Below are positions 1 through 8,611 of a stretch of DNA of 10,373 nucleotides, in pieces (within the stretch, counting starts at the first letter, position 1; the number at the start of each line of letters is the position of its first letter). Under the pieces are notes generated by a model, which was given only the letters and a program-made list of their open reading frames with translations, made no database searches and was not told the DNA's origin. The stretch spans positions 1-10,373 of the forward strand of contig JAHFPK010000072.1 of NCBI GenBank assembly GCA_023266715.1. The letters are read 5' to 3'. The position numbers were made by a program, and so were the translations under genes. Origin of the DNA: Hyphomicrobiales bacterium (GTDB lineage Bacteria; Pseudomonadota; Alphaproteobacteria; Rhizobiales; Aestuariivirgaceae).

Positions 1-728
1 AACTTTACTCGGCCCGCAACCATCCGCCGCTGGAGTCCACCCTAAAAATACTTTCCGACCTTGGCTACGTCGAGGTTGAAGGTTTTGGCGGCGTCTATGG
101 CGAACCGGAAAAACTTCGCGCCGAGATGAACCATCTGGGCCTCACCATGCCATCAGGGCATTTTCCCATCGACATGCTGGAGAAGGAAAAGAAGAAAGTA
201 TTGAAAATCGCATCCACTCTGGGAATGAACAAATTGGTTTGCCCCTTTCTCATGCCCGATCAAAGACCCAAGACGGCTAAGGGCTGGAAAGATTTTGGCA
301 AGCGTCTCAACGCCATTTCCCTGGCCTACCGTGCCGAGGGCTATTCATTTGCGTGGCACAACCATGATTTTGAGTTTTTTCCGCTCAAGGACGGCAGTAC
401 GCCCCATGAACTGATGTTTTCTACGGCCCCGACGCTTGATTGGGAAATCGATGTCGCCTGGGTCATTTGCGCAAAAGCCAATCCCTTCAAATGGATCAAG
501 GCCTATGCGGGCGCCATTACCCTTGCCCATGTGAAAGACATTGCCCCCAAGGGCGAGTGCGTTGGCGAGGATGGCTGGGCCGATGTGGGCCATGGCACGG
601 TGAAATGGCAGGCGGTGATGGATGCGCTGAAGCAGACACGCTGCATGCACTACATCATGGAACACGACAAGCCGAGCGATGCGGAACGGTTTGCTCGCCG
701 CTCGCTGGCATCAGCAAAAAAATATTGA
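1..728 (+). CDS. Sugar phosphate isomerase/epimerase family protein, 5'-truncated by window edge
   Basis: The reading frame is open from base 3 (bases 1-2 finish a codon) to a TGA at 726-728, giving 241 visible residues. The first visible residues, LYSARNHPPL, match the usual first strand of this family (QLYSxR), so probably only about ten residues are missing. The protein looks like an AP-endonuclease-2/xylose-isomerase-like TIM barrel. Conserved metal-site and active-site blocks are visible in the expected order: EVEGFGG (about 76-96), WHNHDFE (354-374), WEIDVAW (441-461), HVKDI (528-542), VGHGTVKW (585-608) and MEHDKP (657-674). Members isomerise, epimerise or beta-eliminate free sugars, keto-sugars or inositol derivatives in the cytoplasm, usually with a divalent metal. 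The substrate cannot be read from the sequence. The stop codon sits inside the ribosome-binding site of the next gene, so the two are probably co-transcribed and translationally linked. An internal ATG at 126 is too far into the fold to be the true start. Confidence 0.85.
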   Translation, partial: LYSARNHPPLESTLKILSDLGYVEVEGFGGVYGEPEKLRAEMNHLGLTMPSGHFPIDMLEKEKKKVLKIASTLGMNKLVCPFLMPDQRPKTAKGWKDFGKRLNAISLAYRAEGYSFAWHNHDFEFFPLKDGSTPHELMFSTAPTLDWEIDVAWVICAKANPFKWIKAYAGAITLAHVKDIAPKGECVGEDGWADVGHGTVKWQAVMDALKQTRCMHYIMEHDKPSDAERFARRSLASAKKY

Positions 729-738
729 GGGAATAGTA

Positions 739-1869
739 ATGACAAATAATATTCGCATTGGCGTCATGGGCTGCGGCAACATCTCGACCACCTATTTCAA
801 GCTTGCCCCCCTGTTCAAGGGCATCGAGATTGTGGCCTGCGCCGATCTCAATCCGGAAATGGCAAAAACGCGGGCCCAGGAATACGGCGTTCCTGCCATG
901 AAGCCCGCCCAATTGCTGGCCAGCAAGAACATTGATCTCATCCTGAACCTCACGGTGCCAGACGCGCATTTCGGTGTTTCGCTGGCGGGAGTGAAGTCGG
1001 GCAAGCATGTCTATTCGGAAAAACCGTTGGTACTCTCAATGAAGGATGGTACGACGCTAAAAAAAGCGGCTGACGCGAAAAAAGTCCGTGTTGGCTGTGC
1101 ACCCGATACTTTTCTGGGCGGCGCCCACCAGCGGGCACGCAAGGCCATTGATGACGGCGAGCTTGGCAAGATAACCTCGGGCATGGCCATTGTCATGAGC
1201 CATGGCATGGAACACTGGCATCCCAATCCAGATTTTTTCTTCAAGCCGGGAGGCGGACCGGTTCTTGATTTGGGACCCTATTACATTGCGAACCTGATCA
1301 ATCTCATTGGTCCGGTGAAGCGGGTCGCGGCTTTGACCTCAATGGCAGAGAAATCCCGCACGATTACGAGCCAGCCGCGCGCCGGGCAAAAAATCTCGGT
1401 GAAAACACCAACGAACATTCAGGCCCTTCTGGAGTTTGCCAGCGGTGCCACCGTCACCCTAATCGCGAGTTGGGACGTGTGGGTCCATCGCCACAGCAAT
1501 ATGGAATTGTTCGGCACGGAGGGTTCGCTCTATGTGCCTGATCCCAATTTCTTTGGCGGAGACGTTTTTGCCACCAAGCGGGGCGGGAAAGCCGAGGCTT
1601 TGTCGGGCTGGGACCACCCCTTCGGCATTCCTAACCAGGACAACCATGGTCCGGTTGCCAACTACCGGGCAGCAGGACTCGCTGATATGGCCGCGGCCAT
1701 AAAGGGCAAGCGCGACACAAGATGCTCGCTCGACCGCACCTTGCATGGCGTGGAGGTCATGACTTCCATCCTTGCCTCGGGTGAAACGGGCAAGTTCATC
1801 ACTCTCAAGACAACTTGCACGCGGCCCAAGGCCCTGGGCCCGGATGAAGCGCGGGCGCTTCTCAAATGA
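739..1869 (+). CDS. Gfo/Idh/MocA-family NAD(P)-dependent oxidoreductase
   Basis: This 376-residue protein starts at ATG 739. That start has a GAGGG ribosome-binding site at 727-731, and the Rossmann strand (NIRIGVMGCGNIS) begins immediately after it. An in-frame upstream ATG at 679 lies inside the preceding gene and adds a non-homologous leader, so I rejected it. Visible motifs are the nucleotide-binding GxGxxS (residues 11-16), acidic D36 ending the second strand, the catalytic EKP at 94-96, and a GGGPVLDLGPYY block (171-182) that corresponds to the DxGxH active-site segment with Tyr in place of His. The C-terminal alpha/beta substrate domain follows. Family members oxidise or reduce sugar hydroxyls and keto groups, for example inositol, glucose-3-keto sugars, or xylose. 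The position between an isomerase and an aldo/keto reductase suggests keto-sugar metabolism in the cytoplasm, with the substrate unknown. The stop overlaps the next start by 4 bp (ATGA). Confidence 0.9.
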   Translation: MTNNIRIGVMGCGNISTTYFKLAPLFKGIEIVACADLNPEMAKTRAQEYGVPAMKPAQLLASKNIDLILNLTVPDAHFGVSLAGVKSGKHVYSEKPLVLSMKDGTTLKKAADAKKVRVGCAPDTFLGGAHQRARKAIDDGELGKITSGMAIVMSHGMEHWHPNPDFFFKPGGGPVLDLGPYYIANLINLIGPVKRVAALTSMAEKSRTITSQPRAGQKISVKTPTNIQALLEFASGATVTLIASWDVWVHRHSNMELFGTEGSLYVPDPNFFGGDVFATKRGGKAEALSGWDHPFGIPNQDNHGPVANYRAAGLADMAAAIKGKRDTRCSLDRTLHGVEVMTSILASGETGKFITLKTTCTRPKALGPDEARALLK

Positions 1870-2841
1870 GCGCCGCCATGACTTACAACCGCTGCGGCCG
1901 GAGCGGCGTGCTGCTCCCCGCAGTGTCGCTCGGGCTTTGGCACAATTTTGGCGATGACTTTGAGCATGGCACGAAGCGCAAGCTGTGCCGGACGGCATTT
2001 GACCTTGGCATCACGCATTTCGATCTCGCCAATAATTATGGCCCACCCTGTGGCTCCGCCGAATTGGCGTTTGGGAAAATACTGCGCAAGGACTTCGCCT
2101 CCCACCGCGATGAAATGATCATCTCAAGCAAGGCGGGCTACTACATGTGGCCGGGGCCCTATGGCGAATGGGGCAGCCGTAAATATCTTTTGGCAAGTCT
2201 TGATCAAAGCCTGAAGCGCTTGGGACTCGATTATGTGGATATATTCTATTCGCACCGCTTTGATCCCAACACGCCGCTGGAAGAAACCATGGGCGCCCTT
2301 GACCAGGCGGTGCGCAGCGGCCGCGCGCTTTACGCCGGTATTTCAAATTATGATACGGTTTCCACGCGGGCTGCAGCCAGAATTCTGCGCGAACTGGGTA
2401 CACCCTGTCTCATCCACCAGCCGCGCATTTCACTGCTTGATCAAACAGCCATTTCCGGAGGTATTGTCGCGGCATGCCATGATGAGGGTATCGGTTGCAT
2501 CGCTTTTCTGCCCTTGCGCAAGGCATGCTCACCAAAAATATCTTGATGGCATTCCCAAGGGCAGCCGCGCGACCCAGGGGAAATCCTTGAGCCCTGAAAC
2601 CATAAGCAAAAAAATGATTGGGCAACTTAACCAACTGAACGCGGTTGCCACCAAGCGTGAGCAATTGCTGGCGCAAATGGCCATTGCCTGGCTGCTTCAC
2701 AACAAGGGCGTCACGTCCGCCCTGATAGGCGCCAGCAGGCCCGAACAAATCAAGGACTGTGTTGGCGCGCTCAAGAATCCGAAATTTTCGTCAGCGGAAC
2801 TAGAAGAAATTTCCAGAATTCTTGCTCACCAGCAGCAGTAA
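1866..2841 (+). pseudogene. YghZ-like aldo/keto reductase, reading frame broken by two single-base losses
   Basis: The 5' part reads from ATG 1866 (or ATG 1878) in one frame to a premature TGA at 2544-2546. The 3' part continues in another frame from about 2539 to TAA 2839-2841. The translation closely follows the NADPH-dependent L-glyceraldehyde-3-phosphate reductase family (YghZ, AKR14): LGLWHNFG, HFDLANNYGPP and WPGPYG near the N-terminus. The catalytic tetrad D53, Y58, K89 and H130 is complete. The C-terminal half has QMAIAWLL and the cofactor-phosphate segment SALIGASRPEQI. Restoring one T in the T4 run at 2504-2507 and one A in the A5 run at 2534-2538 gives FSALAQGMLTKKYLDG, the expected family segment, and a 325-residue protein (YghZ is 346). 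As written the gene would yield a 226-residue fragment lacking part of the barrel and the NADPH-binding C-terminus. It may be a genuine pseudogene or a homopolymer sequencing error. The start overlaps the preceding stop, and the end overlaps the convergent SDR gene by 16 bp. Confidence 0.85.
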
Positions 2842-3602
2842 CCGCCATCGGCCAAAACGATTGATCCCGTCATCAGGCTTGCCGCATCGGAAGCGAGGAA
2901 GTGCACAACCGAGGCGATTTCGTCGGGCTGGCCGACACGGCCCATGGGCGTCATTTCAAGCCAGGTCTTGTACATCTCCGGGGATTCCTTGATGCCAAAA
3001 GCTGTCAGGGGTGTTTCGATGTAGGTTGGAGCTACAGCATTCACACGTACCCCGCGCGCGCCCCATTCCGCCGCAAGGGAGCGGGTGAGATGGTGCACGG
3101 CAGCCTTCGAGGCATTGTAGAAGGATTGCGGCTGAGGCTTGTTCACGATAAAGCCTGACATGGAGCCAATGTTCACGATTGAACCCTTGCCTTGCTTGAG
3201 CATCGCGCCGCCAAAGGCCCGGCAACACCAGAACAGGCCATCAACATTCACGTCCATGTGGTGGCGCCAATGATCATCACTGGTATCTTCGGCGCGCACA
3301 TCGCTCCGTGCCACGCCGGCATTGTTCACCAGAATATCCACGCGGCCATGGTTTTTGACGATGTCGGCGCAGACCGCGTTCACCTCCTTGGACTTTGTAA
3401 CATCAAGTTTTGCACCATGGGTATCAATCTTCAATTTGCGCAGTTCCGCCACCGTTGCGTCAATCCGTTCAGGCATGAAATCGGCAACGATGACTTTTGC
3501 ACCCGCTTCGCCCAGCGCCCTTGCGCAGGCAGCGCCAATTCCCTGCCCAGCGCCGGTTACGACAGCAATCTTTCCGTCGAGTTTCAGTTTTTCCAAATAC
3601 AT
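2826..3602 (-). CDS. SDR-family polyol dehydrogenase (D-arabinitol/mannitol 2-dehydrogenase-like)
   Basis: This is a classical short-chain dehydrogenase of 258 residues. It has the TGxxxGIG cofactor motif (16-23), D41 after strand two, which favours NAD over NADP, NNAG (93-96), catalytic S147, and YNASK giving Y162 and K166. The segment GSMSGFIVNKPQPQSFYNASK is lengthened between Ser and Tyr and carries VNxPQPQ. With the C-terminal DGGYCCW, this recalls the yeast D-arabinitol 2-dehydrogenase and fungal mannitol dehydrogenase branch (from memory of the family). Likely role: cytoplasmic oxidation of an imported polyol to its 2-ketose, or the reverse reduction. The start codon has a GAGG ribosome-binding site that overlaps the smoS stop, only 10 bp upstream, so it is the last gene of the smo operon. 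It takes the place where MtlK mannitol dehydrogenase often sits in other smo operons. Substrate is inferred only; an L-xylulose reductase-type activity is an alternative. Confidence 0.88.
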   Translation of the reverse strand: MYLEKLKLDGKIAVVTGAGQGIGAACARALGEAGAKVIVADFMPERIDATVAELRKLKIDTHGAKLDVTKSKEVNAVCADIVKNHGRVDILVNNAGVARSDVRAEDTSDDHWRHHMDVNVDGLFWCCRAFGGAMLKQGKGSIVNIGSMSGFIVNKPQPQSFYNASKAAVHHLTRSLAAEWGARGVRVNAVAPTYIETPLTAFGIKESPEMYKTWLEMTPMGRVGQPDEIASVVHFLASDAASLMTGSIVLADGGYCCW

Positions 3603-3612
3603 TTTTGTTTCC

Positions 3613-4379
3613 TCAACTCATCCACTGTCCACCGTCAACGTTGAAGGTTTGCGCCACAACGTAGTCACTTCCGGGCGACGCCAGAAAAATGGCGCAACCA
3701 ACGAGATCTTCCGGTTTGCCCATTCGGCCATAGGGCACGCCGATACTAACCTGCCGCTTCTTTTCGCCTTTGGGCAGGCCTTCATATTTCGCAAACAGGG
3801 CATCAACCTCGTCCCACATGGGCGTATCAACGACACCGGGCGAGATGCCATTTACGTTGATCCTGTCCTTGATCAACGCCAAGCCTGCCGATTGCGTCAA
3901 GCTGATGACCGCCGCCTTTGACGCACAATAGGCAGCCACCAGGGGTTCGCCTCGGCGGCCTGCCTGTGAGGCCATATTGATGATTTTTCCACCTTTGCCC
4001 CGCGCGATCATGCCTTTGGCCACGGCTTGCAGTGTAAAAAACAGGCCCTTAATGTTCACTGCATATACAAGGTCGAACTGTTTTTCGGTCACCTCGGTGA
4101 TTGGCGCGAGGTTAAACACAGCAGCGTTGTTCACGAGGACGTCGATACCACCAGCTCTTTTTTCAACTTCAGCGACCATGGCGTTGATCGAGTCTTGCTT
4201 TGTTACGTCGAGTTTTACGGCGAAGGCCGAGCCGGCAATGGCGCGTGCTGTTTCGATGGCTGCATCATTGTCAATGTCGGCAATGCAGACGCGGGCCCCT
4301 TCGCTTGCATAACCTTCAGCAAAGGCCCGGCCAATACCGCGGGCGCCACCGGTGATGATGACCACTTTGTCCTTCAACC

Positions 4380-4383
<4 letters not shown>
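3613..4383 (-). CDS. smoS: Sorbitol dehydrogenase SmoS (L-iditol/galactitol 2-dehydrogenase, SDR family)
   Basis: The 256-residue SDR equals the length of Rhodobacter sphaeroides SmoS and matches its characteristic segments: MRLxxK start, TGGARGIGRAFAE (11-23), KIINMASQAGRRGE (133-146), GEKKRQV (206-212), YGRMG and the C-terminal NVDGGQWMS. Catalytic N110, S139, Y152 and K156 are all present, and D36 after strand two predicts NAD use. SmoS enzymes oxidise D-sorbitol to D-fructose and also galactitol and L-iditol in the cytoplasm. The ATG overlaps the SmoK stop by 4 bp (ATGA), showing tight operonic coupling. A GGAAAGG ribosome-binding sequence lies about 10 bp upstream, inside smoK. A second SDR follows 10 bp downstream. 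The family call is secure; the exact preferred polyol is inferred from the R. sphaeroides enzyme. Confidence 0.93.
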
Positions 4384-5384
<1,001 letters not shown>

Positions 5385-5385
5385 T

Positions 5386-6216
5386 TTATTTCACCGCTCC
5401 GAATGTAAGACCGCGAACAAGTTGTTTTTGCGCAAACCAGCCCAAGACCAGAATGGGCGCAATGGCCATGGTGGAAGCCGCCGAGAGCTTTGCCCAGAAC
5501 AGGCCTTCAGGGCTTGAATAGGACGCAATAAACTGCGTGAGGGGGGCAGCATCCTTTGTCGTCAAAGACAGCGTCCAGAAAGCTTCGTTCCAGGCGAGAA
5601 TGATATTGAGCAACAGGGTGGAGGCAATGCCGGGGATTGCCATTGGCGTCAGGACATAAAGCAACTCCTTGCCAAGCGAGGCGCCATCCATGCGCGACGC
5701 CTCGAGAATCTCACCGGGAATTTCCTTGAAATAGGTGTAAAGCATCCAGATGATAATCGGCAGGTTGAGCAGCATCAGTACCGTGATGATGCCACCGCGC
5801 GTATCGAGCAAACCGAAATCCCGGAAAATAAGATAGATCGGAACAAGGGCGCCGACTGGCGGCATCATCTTGGTGGAAAGCATCCACATGAGAAGATCCT
5901 TGGTTCTTCGCCCCGGCGCGAAGGCCATGGCCCAGGCGGATGGAATGGCAATCACGAGGGCGAAGAACGTTGACCCCAGCGCCAGCATGATGGAGTTCAT
6001 GGCGAAGCGGAGATAATCGGAGCGCTCTTGCACAATGCCGTAGTTTTCCAGGGTCCAGTCAAAAAACAGGAATTTTGGCGGGAGTGCTATTGCTTCGCCT
6101 TCCGTCTTGAAGCTGGTCAATATTGTCCATAGGATCGGGAAGAAGATGAGAAGGCCAATTGCCCAGGCCAAAGCTGTGACGAGCAATTTTCGGCGGGTGG
6201 AAACTGTGCGGGCCAT
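5386..6216 (-). CDS. smoG: Polyol ABC transporter permease SmoG
   Basis: This 276-residue inner-membrane protein of the MalG type has a short cytoplasmic N-terminus (MARTVSTRRK), TM1 at about 11-34, and five further hydrophobic segments. The cytoplasmic EAA loop is clear: EASRMDGASLGKELLYVLTPMAIPG (172-196), which docks SmoK. Strong family segments include YFKEIPGEILEASRMDGAS and LAWNEAFWTLSLT. It forms the translocation pore as a heterodimer with SmoF. It starts 3 bp after the smoF stop, with no strong ribosome-binding site of its own, so translation probably depends on coupling to smoF. It ends 1 bp before smoK. The length is usual for the family and nothing appears missing. Confidence 0.94.
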   Translation of the reverse strand: MARTVSTRRKLLVTALAWAIGLLIFFPILWTILTSFKTEGEAIALPPKFLFFDWTLENYGIVQERSDYLRFAMNSIMLALGSTFFALVIAIPSAWAMAFAPGRRTKDLLMWMLSTKMMPPVGALVPIYLIFRDFGLLDTRGGIITVLMLLNLPIIIWMLYTYFKEIPGEILEASRMDGASLGKELLYVLTPMAIPGIASTLLLNIILAWNEAFWTLSLTTKDAAPLTQFIASYSSPEGLFWAKLSAASTMAIAPILVLGWFAQKQLVRGLTFGAVK

Positions 6217-6219
6217 GGT

Positions 6220-7128
6220 TCAAGCGTCCAGGTTCTTGCCAATCATCCGCATCAGGAAGAAGGCAACAATGTTTGCGAGTATTACGGCGATGATTCCGCC
6301 GGCGGATGCACCGCCAATGTCATTGGCAATCAGGCCGTATTGATAAACGAGGAAGGGAAGGTTTCCAGCCCGTCCGGCCGTGCCTGTGACATAGATTTCG
6401 GCGAATACGTTCAGGAGGAAAATGGTTTCAATCAGGATGACCACGGTCATTGGACGGATGAGATGGGGCAGCACAATGTACCAGAAGTAAGAGAGTGGCG
6501 GCGTGCCATCCATTTCGGCGGCTTCCTTCTGCTCCTCATCAAGCGATTGCAACGAGGTGAGCAGGATCAGGGTTGCAAACGGCACCCACTGCCAGGCAAC
6601 CATCAGGACGACGGCTGTCATGGGGGCATGGGCAAACCAGTCAATCGGTTGAAGGCCCACGAGCTTGAACAGGTAGGCCAGGAAACCGGAGACCGGATTC
6701 ATCATCATGTTTTTCCAAACCAGCGCGCTGACGGTTGGCATGACAAGAAAAGGTGCGATCATCATGATGCGCACGAAACCGCGGCCATAGAAGGCCTGAT
6801 CGAGAAGCAAGGCCAAAAGCGTACCGCCAACCACACTGATGGCCAGCACCCAGCCCACGAGCTTAAGCGAATTTCCCATGGCCTTGAAGAAGGCGGGATC
6901 GGTCAGAAAATATGAGTAATTGGTTATGCCAGCCAGGCAGCGATTTTCGGCATCCAACAGAGCGCCCGGAGAAAGAAGCGAACAGATTGGATTGGGATCG
7001 AGCAGATTGTAGCGCAGGAATGAAAAGTAGATCGTCATCGCTAAGGGCACGATCATCCACATGAACAGTGCGAAGACCGAAGGTGAAACGGCTAGTTTTC
7101 CGAGTGCGCGCGTTTGCTGCGTGGCCAT
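6220..7128 (-). CDS. smoF: Polyol ABC transporter permease SmoF
   Basis: This MalF-type permease has 302 residues from ATG 7128 (MATQQTRALGKL). That start matches the usual SmoF beginning and has GGTGA five bases upstream. In-frame GTG 7137 and ATG 7134 are alternatives that add two or three residues. TM1 is at about 15-36, and five or so further membrane segments follow. The EAA loop EAAEMDGTPPLSYFWYIVLP (202-221) contacts SmoK. The ending FLMRMIGKNLDA is typical of SmoF. One oddity is the periplasmic stretch after TM1 (residues about 43-70). It contains two cysteines, C49 and C64, and appears longer than the SmoF proteins I recall, which go almost directly from the YNLL segment to the NYxYFLTDPAF segment. 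The gene is separated from smoE by a 90-bp gap carrying a terminator-like hairpin, while downstream smoG follows after 3 bp. Confidence 0.93.
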   Translation of the reverse strand: MATQQTRALGKLAVSPSVFALFMWMIVPLAMTIYFSFLRYNLLDPNPICSLLSPGALLDAENRCLAGITNYSYFLTDPAFFKAMGNSLKLVGWVLAISVVGGTLLALLLDQAFYGRGFVRIMMIAPFLVMPTVSALVWKNMMMNPVSGFLAYLFKLVGLQPIDWFAHAPMTAVVLMVAWQWVPFATLILLTSLQSLDEEQKEAAEMDGTPPLSYFWYIVLPHLIRPMTVVILIETIFLLNVFAEIYVTGTAGRAGNLPFLVYQYGLIANDIGGASAGGIIAVILANIVAFFLMRMIGKNLDA

Positions 7129-7144
7129 GCTCATCACCCACTAT

Positions 7145-7204
7145 TTGAAAAAACTTGGACTCCGGAAATGACTGCCCGGCAGAGAGCACCGGACAGCCAA
7201 GTTT
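7145..7204 (-). terminator. Terminator-like hairpin between smoE and smoF (probable attenuator)
   Basis: Arms AAACTTGG (7151-7158) and CCAAGTTT (7197-7204) are perfectly complementary. Inside them TCCGG (7161-7165) pairs with CCGGA (7189-7193), and an inner CTGC/GCAG mini-stem lies at 7172-7182. Read on the minus strand, the stem ends in CCAAG followed by six T residues (plus-strand A run 7148-7153), the form of an intrinsic terminator. Because smoFGK-smoS lie downstream in the same operon, it should terminate only partly or protect the smoE mRNA 3' end. Either outcome gives more binding protein than permease, as is common for ABC importers. Structure seen in the sequence; function inferred. 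Confidence 0.75.
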
Positions 7205-7218
7205 CCATGGGAGGAATG

Positions 7219-8520
7219 TTACTTGATGTAACCTGCTTTTGTCATTTCGCGGGTAGCGGTTGTTTGCGCTTCAGCAAGTGCCTCATCCGCTGTCTTTTCG
7301 CCAGCAAGAGCTGCTGAGAAGATTTGGCCAACTGTCGTGGCGATGCCTGCAAATTCAGGAATAGCCACAAACTGCACGCCAACATAGGGCACCGGCTTTA
7401 CAGTCGGCTTTGTCGGGTCGGCAGAGTTGATCGAGTCCAGGGTCATTTTGGCAAATGGAACCTTGGCATATTCGGGGTTCGCGTAGAGAGATGTACGCGT
7501 TCCGGGAGGTACATTGGCCCAGCCTTCTTTCGAGGCTACGAGTTCCGTGTAGTGCTTGCTGGTTGCCCAGGAGACGAATTTCTGGGCAGCGTCGTTCTTT
7601 TGCGTGCCAGCCGGAATTGCGAGCGACCAGGCCCACAGCCAGTTGCCGCGCTTGCCGAGGCCGTTGTCCGGGGCGAGCGCGAAGCCCACTTTGTCAGCAA
7701 CTGTCGACTCCTTACCGGTCACAAAGGAAGCGGCAACGGTGGCATCAATCCACATGCCGCATTTGCCGGAGTTGAACAGCGCCAGGTTTTCGTTGAAGCC
7801 GTTTGAGGAAGCGCCTGGAGGTCCAGCGTCGGCCATCAGGCTAAGATAAAAGTCCAATGTGGCTTTCCATTCCGGCTGGTCAAACTGGGGCTTCCAGTTC
7901 TCGTCAAACCAGCGGGCACCGAAGGAGTTTGACATGGCTGTCAGGAAGGCCATGTTTTCACCCCAGCCGGCCTTGCCGCGAAGGCAAACGCCATAGGTCT
8001 CTGCCGCCTTGTCAGTCATGGCACGCGCGGCCTGGCCGATGAATTCCCAGGTTGGTGCGTCAGGCATCTTCAAGCCAGCCTTGTCCATCAGGTCGGTCCG
8101 GTACATGACCATGGAGCTTTCGCCATAGAACGGCGCAGCCATGAGTTTGCCGTCAACCGTGAGGCCGCCGGCAATCGCCGGCAGAAGGTCGCCTGGATCA
8201 TCAACTTCGGTCAATGGAACGAGCCAGCCCTTTTTGCCCCAGATCGGAACTTCATAGGTGCCGATAGTGAGAACGTCGAACTGGCCGCCCTTGGCGGCGA
8301 TGTCGGTCGTCACTTTTTCACGCAGCACGTTTTCTTCCAGGGTGACCCATTCCAGCGAAATGTCCGGATTGGCCTTGGTGAAATCATCGGTCAGACCCTG
8401 CATGCGGATCATGTCGCCGTTGTTTACGGTAGCGATGGTAAGTTTTGTTTCAGCAATGGCAGTCGATGCCAAAGCAGCAAACATGAAAGCGCCGAAGACG
8501 CCTGTAAAGACGGGTTTCAT
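7219..8520 (-). CDS. smoE: Periplasmic polyol-binding protein SmoE (ABC transporter substrate-binding protein)
   Basis: The 433-residue precursor starts at ATG 8520, which has a strong GGGAGG ribosome-binding site six bases upstream. An in-frame upstream ATG at 8559 would add 13 residues before the signal peptide and was rejected. The signal peptide is MKPVFTGVFGAFMFAALASTAIA, with predicted cleavage after A23. The mature protein is a type-2 family-1 extracellular solute-binding protein: TKLTIATVNNGDMIRMQGL near its start, then FDVLTIGTYEVPIWGKKGWL, GESSMVMYR and LWAWSLAIP, all typical of the sorbitol/mannitol binding proteins. It captures polyol in the periplasm and delivers it to SmoFG. Two cysteines in the mature part (the YGVCLRG and SGKCGMW segments) could form a disulfide. 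It is the first gene of the transporter operon, preceded by a 173-bp regulatory region and followed by a hairpin attenuator. Confidence 0.94.
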   Translation of the reverse strand: MKPVFTGVFGAFMFAALASTAIAETKLTIATVNNGDMIRMQGLTDDFTKANPDISLEWVTLEENVLREKVTTDIAAKGGQFDVLTIGTYEVPIWGKKGWLVPLTEVDDPGDLLPAIAGGLTVDGKLMAAPFYGESSMVMYRTDLMDKAGLKMPDAPTWEFIGQAARAMTDKAAETYGVCLRGKAGWGENMAFLTAMSNSFGARWFDENWKPQFDQPEWKATLDFYLSLMADAGPPGASSNGFNENLALFNSGKCGMWIDATVAASFVTGKESTVADKVGFALAPDNGLGKRGNWLWAWSLAIPAGTQKNDAAQKFVSWATSKHYTELVASKEGWANVPPGTRTSLYANPEYAKVPFAKMTLDSINSADPTKPTVKPVPYVGVQFVAIPEFAGIATTVGQIFSAALAGEKTADEALAEAQTTATREMTKAGYIK

Positions 8521-8570
8521 TGTATTCCTCCCAAATGCGTTTTGTTGAGCTTTTGCCAACTAAGCGAGCA

Positions 8571-8601
8571 TATATTCGTTCCTAAACTTGGCGGGAGTCA
8601 A
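8571..8601 (-). promoter_or_regulatory. Candidate sigma-70 promoter for smoE operon
   Basis: On the minus strand TTGACT (8601-8596) is a good -35 match. It is followed after 18 bp by GAATAT (8577-8572), or after 19 bp by AATATA, as a weaker -10. Transcription would begin near 8565, leaving a short leader before the smoE ribosome-binding site. The weak -10 would fit a promoter needing activation. Prediction from pattern only. Confidence 0.5.
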
Positions 8602-8611
8602 TAGAGAATCG

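Noticed and set aside
679..738. Upstream ATG extension of the Gfo/Idh gene
   Set aside because: It would overlap the isomerase gene by about 50 bp and add a leader unlike the family, while ATG 739 has a good ribosome-binding site and the expected N-terminal Rossmann strand.
1459..1998. 179-codon open frame on the minus strand
   Set aside because: It lies wholly antisense to the Gfo/Idh oxidoreductase and aldo/keto reductase genes, has low-complexity Arg/Ser/Ala-rich composition and no recognisable motif.
2504..2546. Programmed ribosomal frameshifting in the aldo/keto reductase
   Set aside because: Two separate shifts in the same direction about 30 bp apart would be needed, no recoding signal is known for this family, and simple base loss at homopolymers explains both.
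3192..3921. Overlapping plus-strand open frames of 150 and 199 codons
   Set aside because: Both are antisense to the two SDR genes, which have complete catalytic motifs and proper starts; the plus-strand frames have no motif or ribosome-binding site.
6340..6915. 191-codon open frame on the plus strand
   Set aside because: It is antisense to smoF; its Gly/His/Asp-rich composition is what reverse reading of membrane-protein codons produces.
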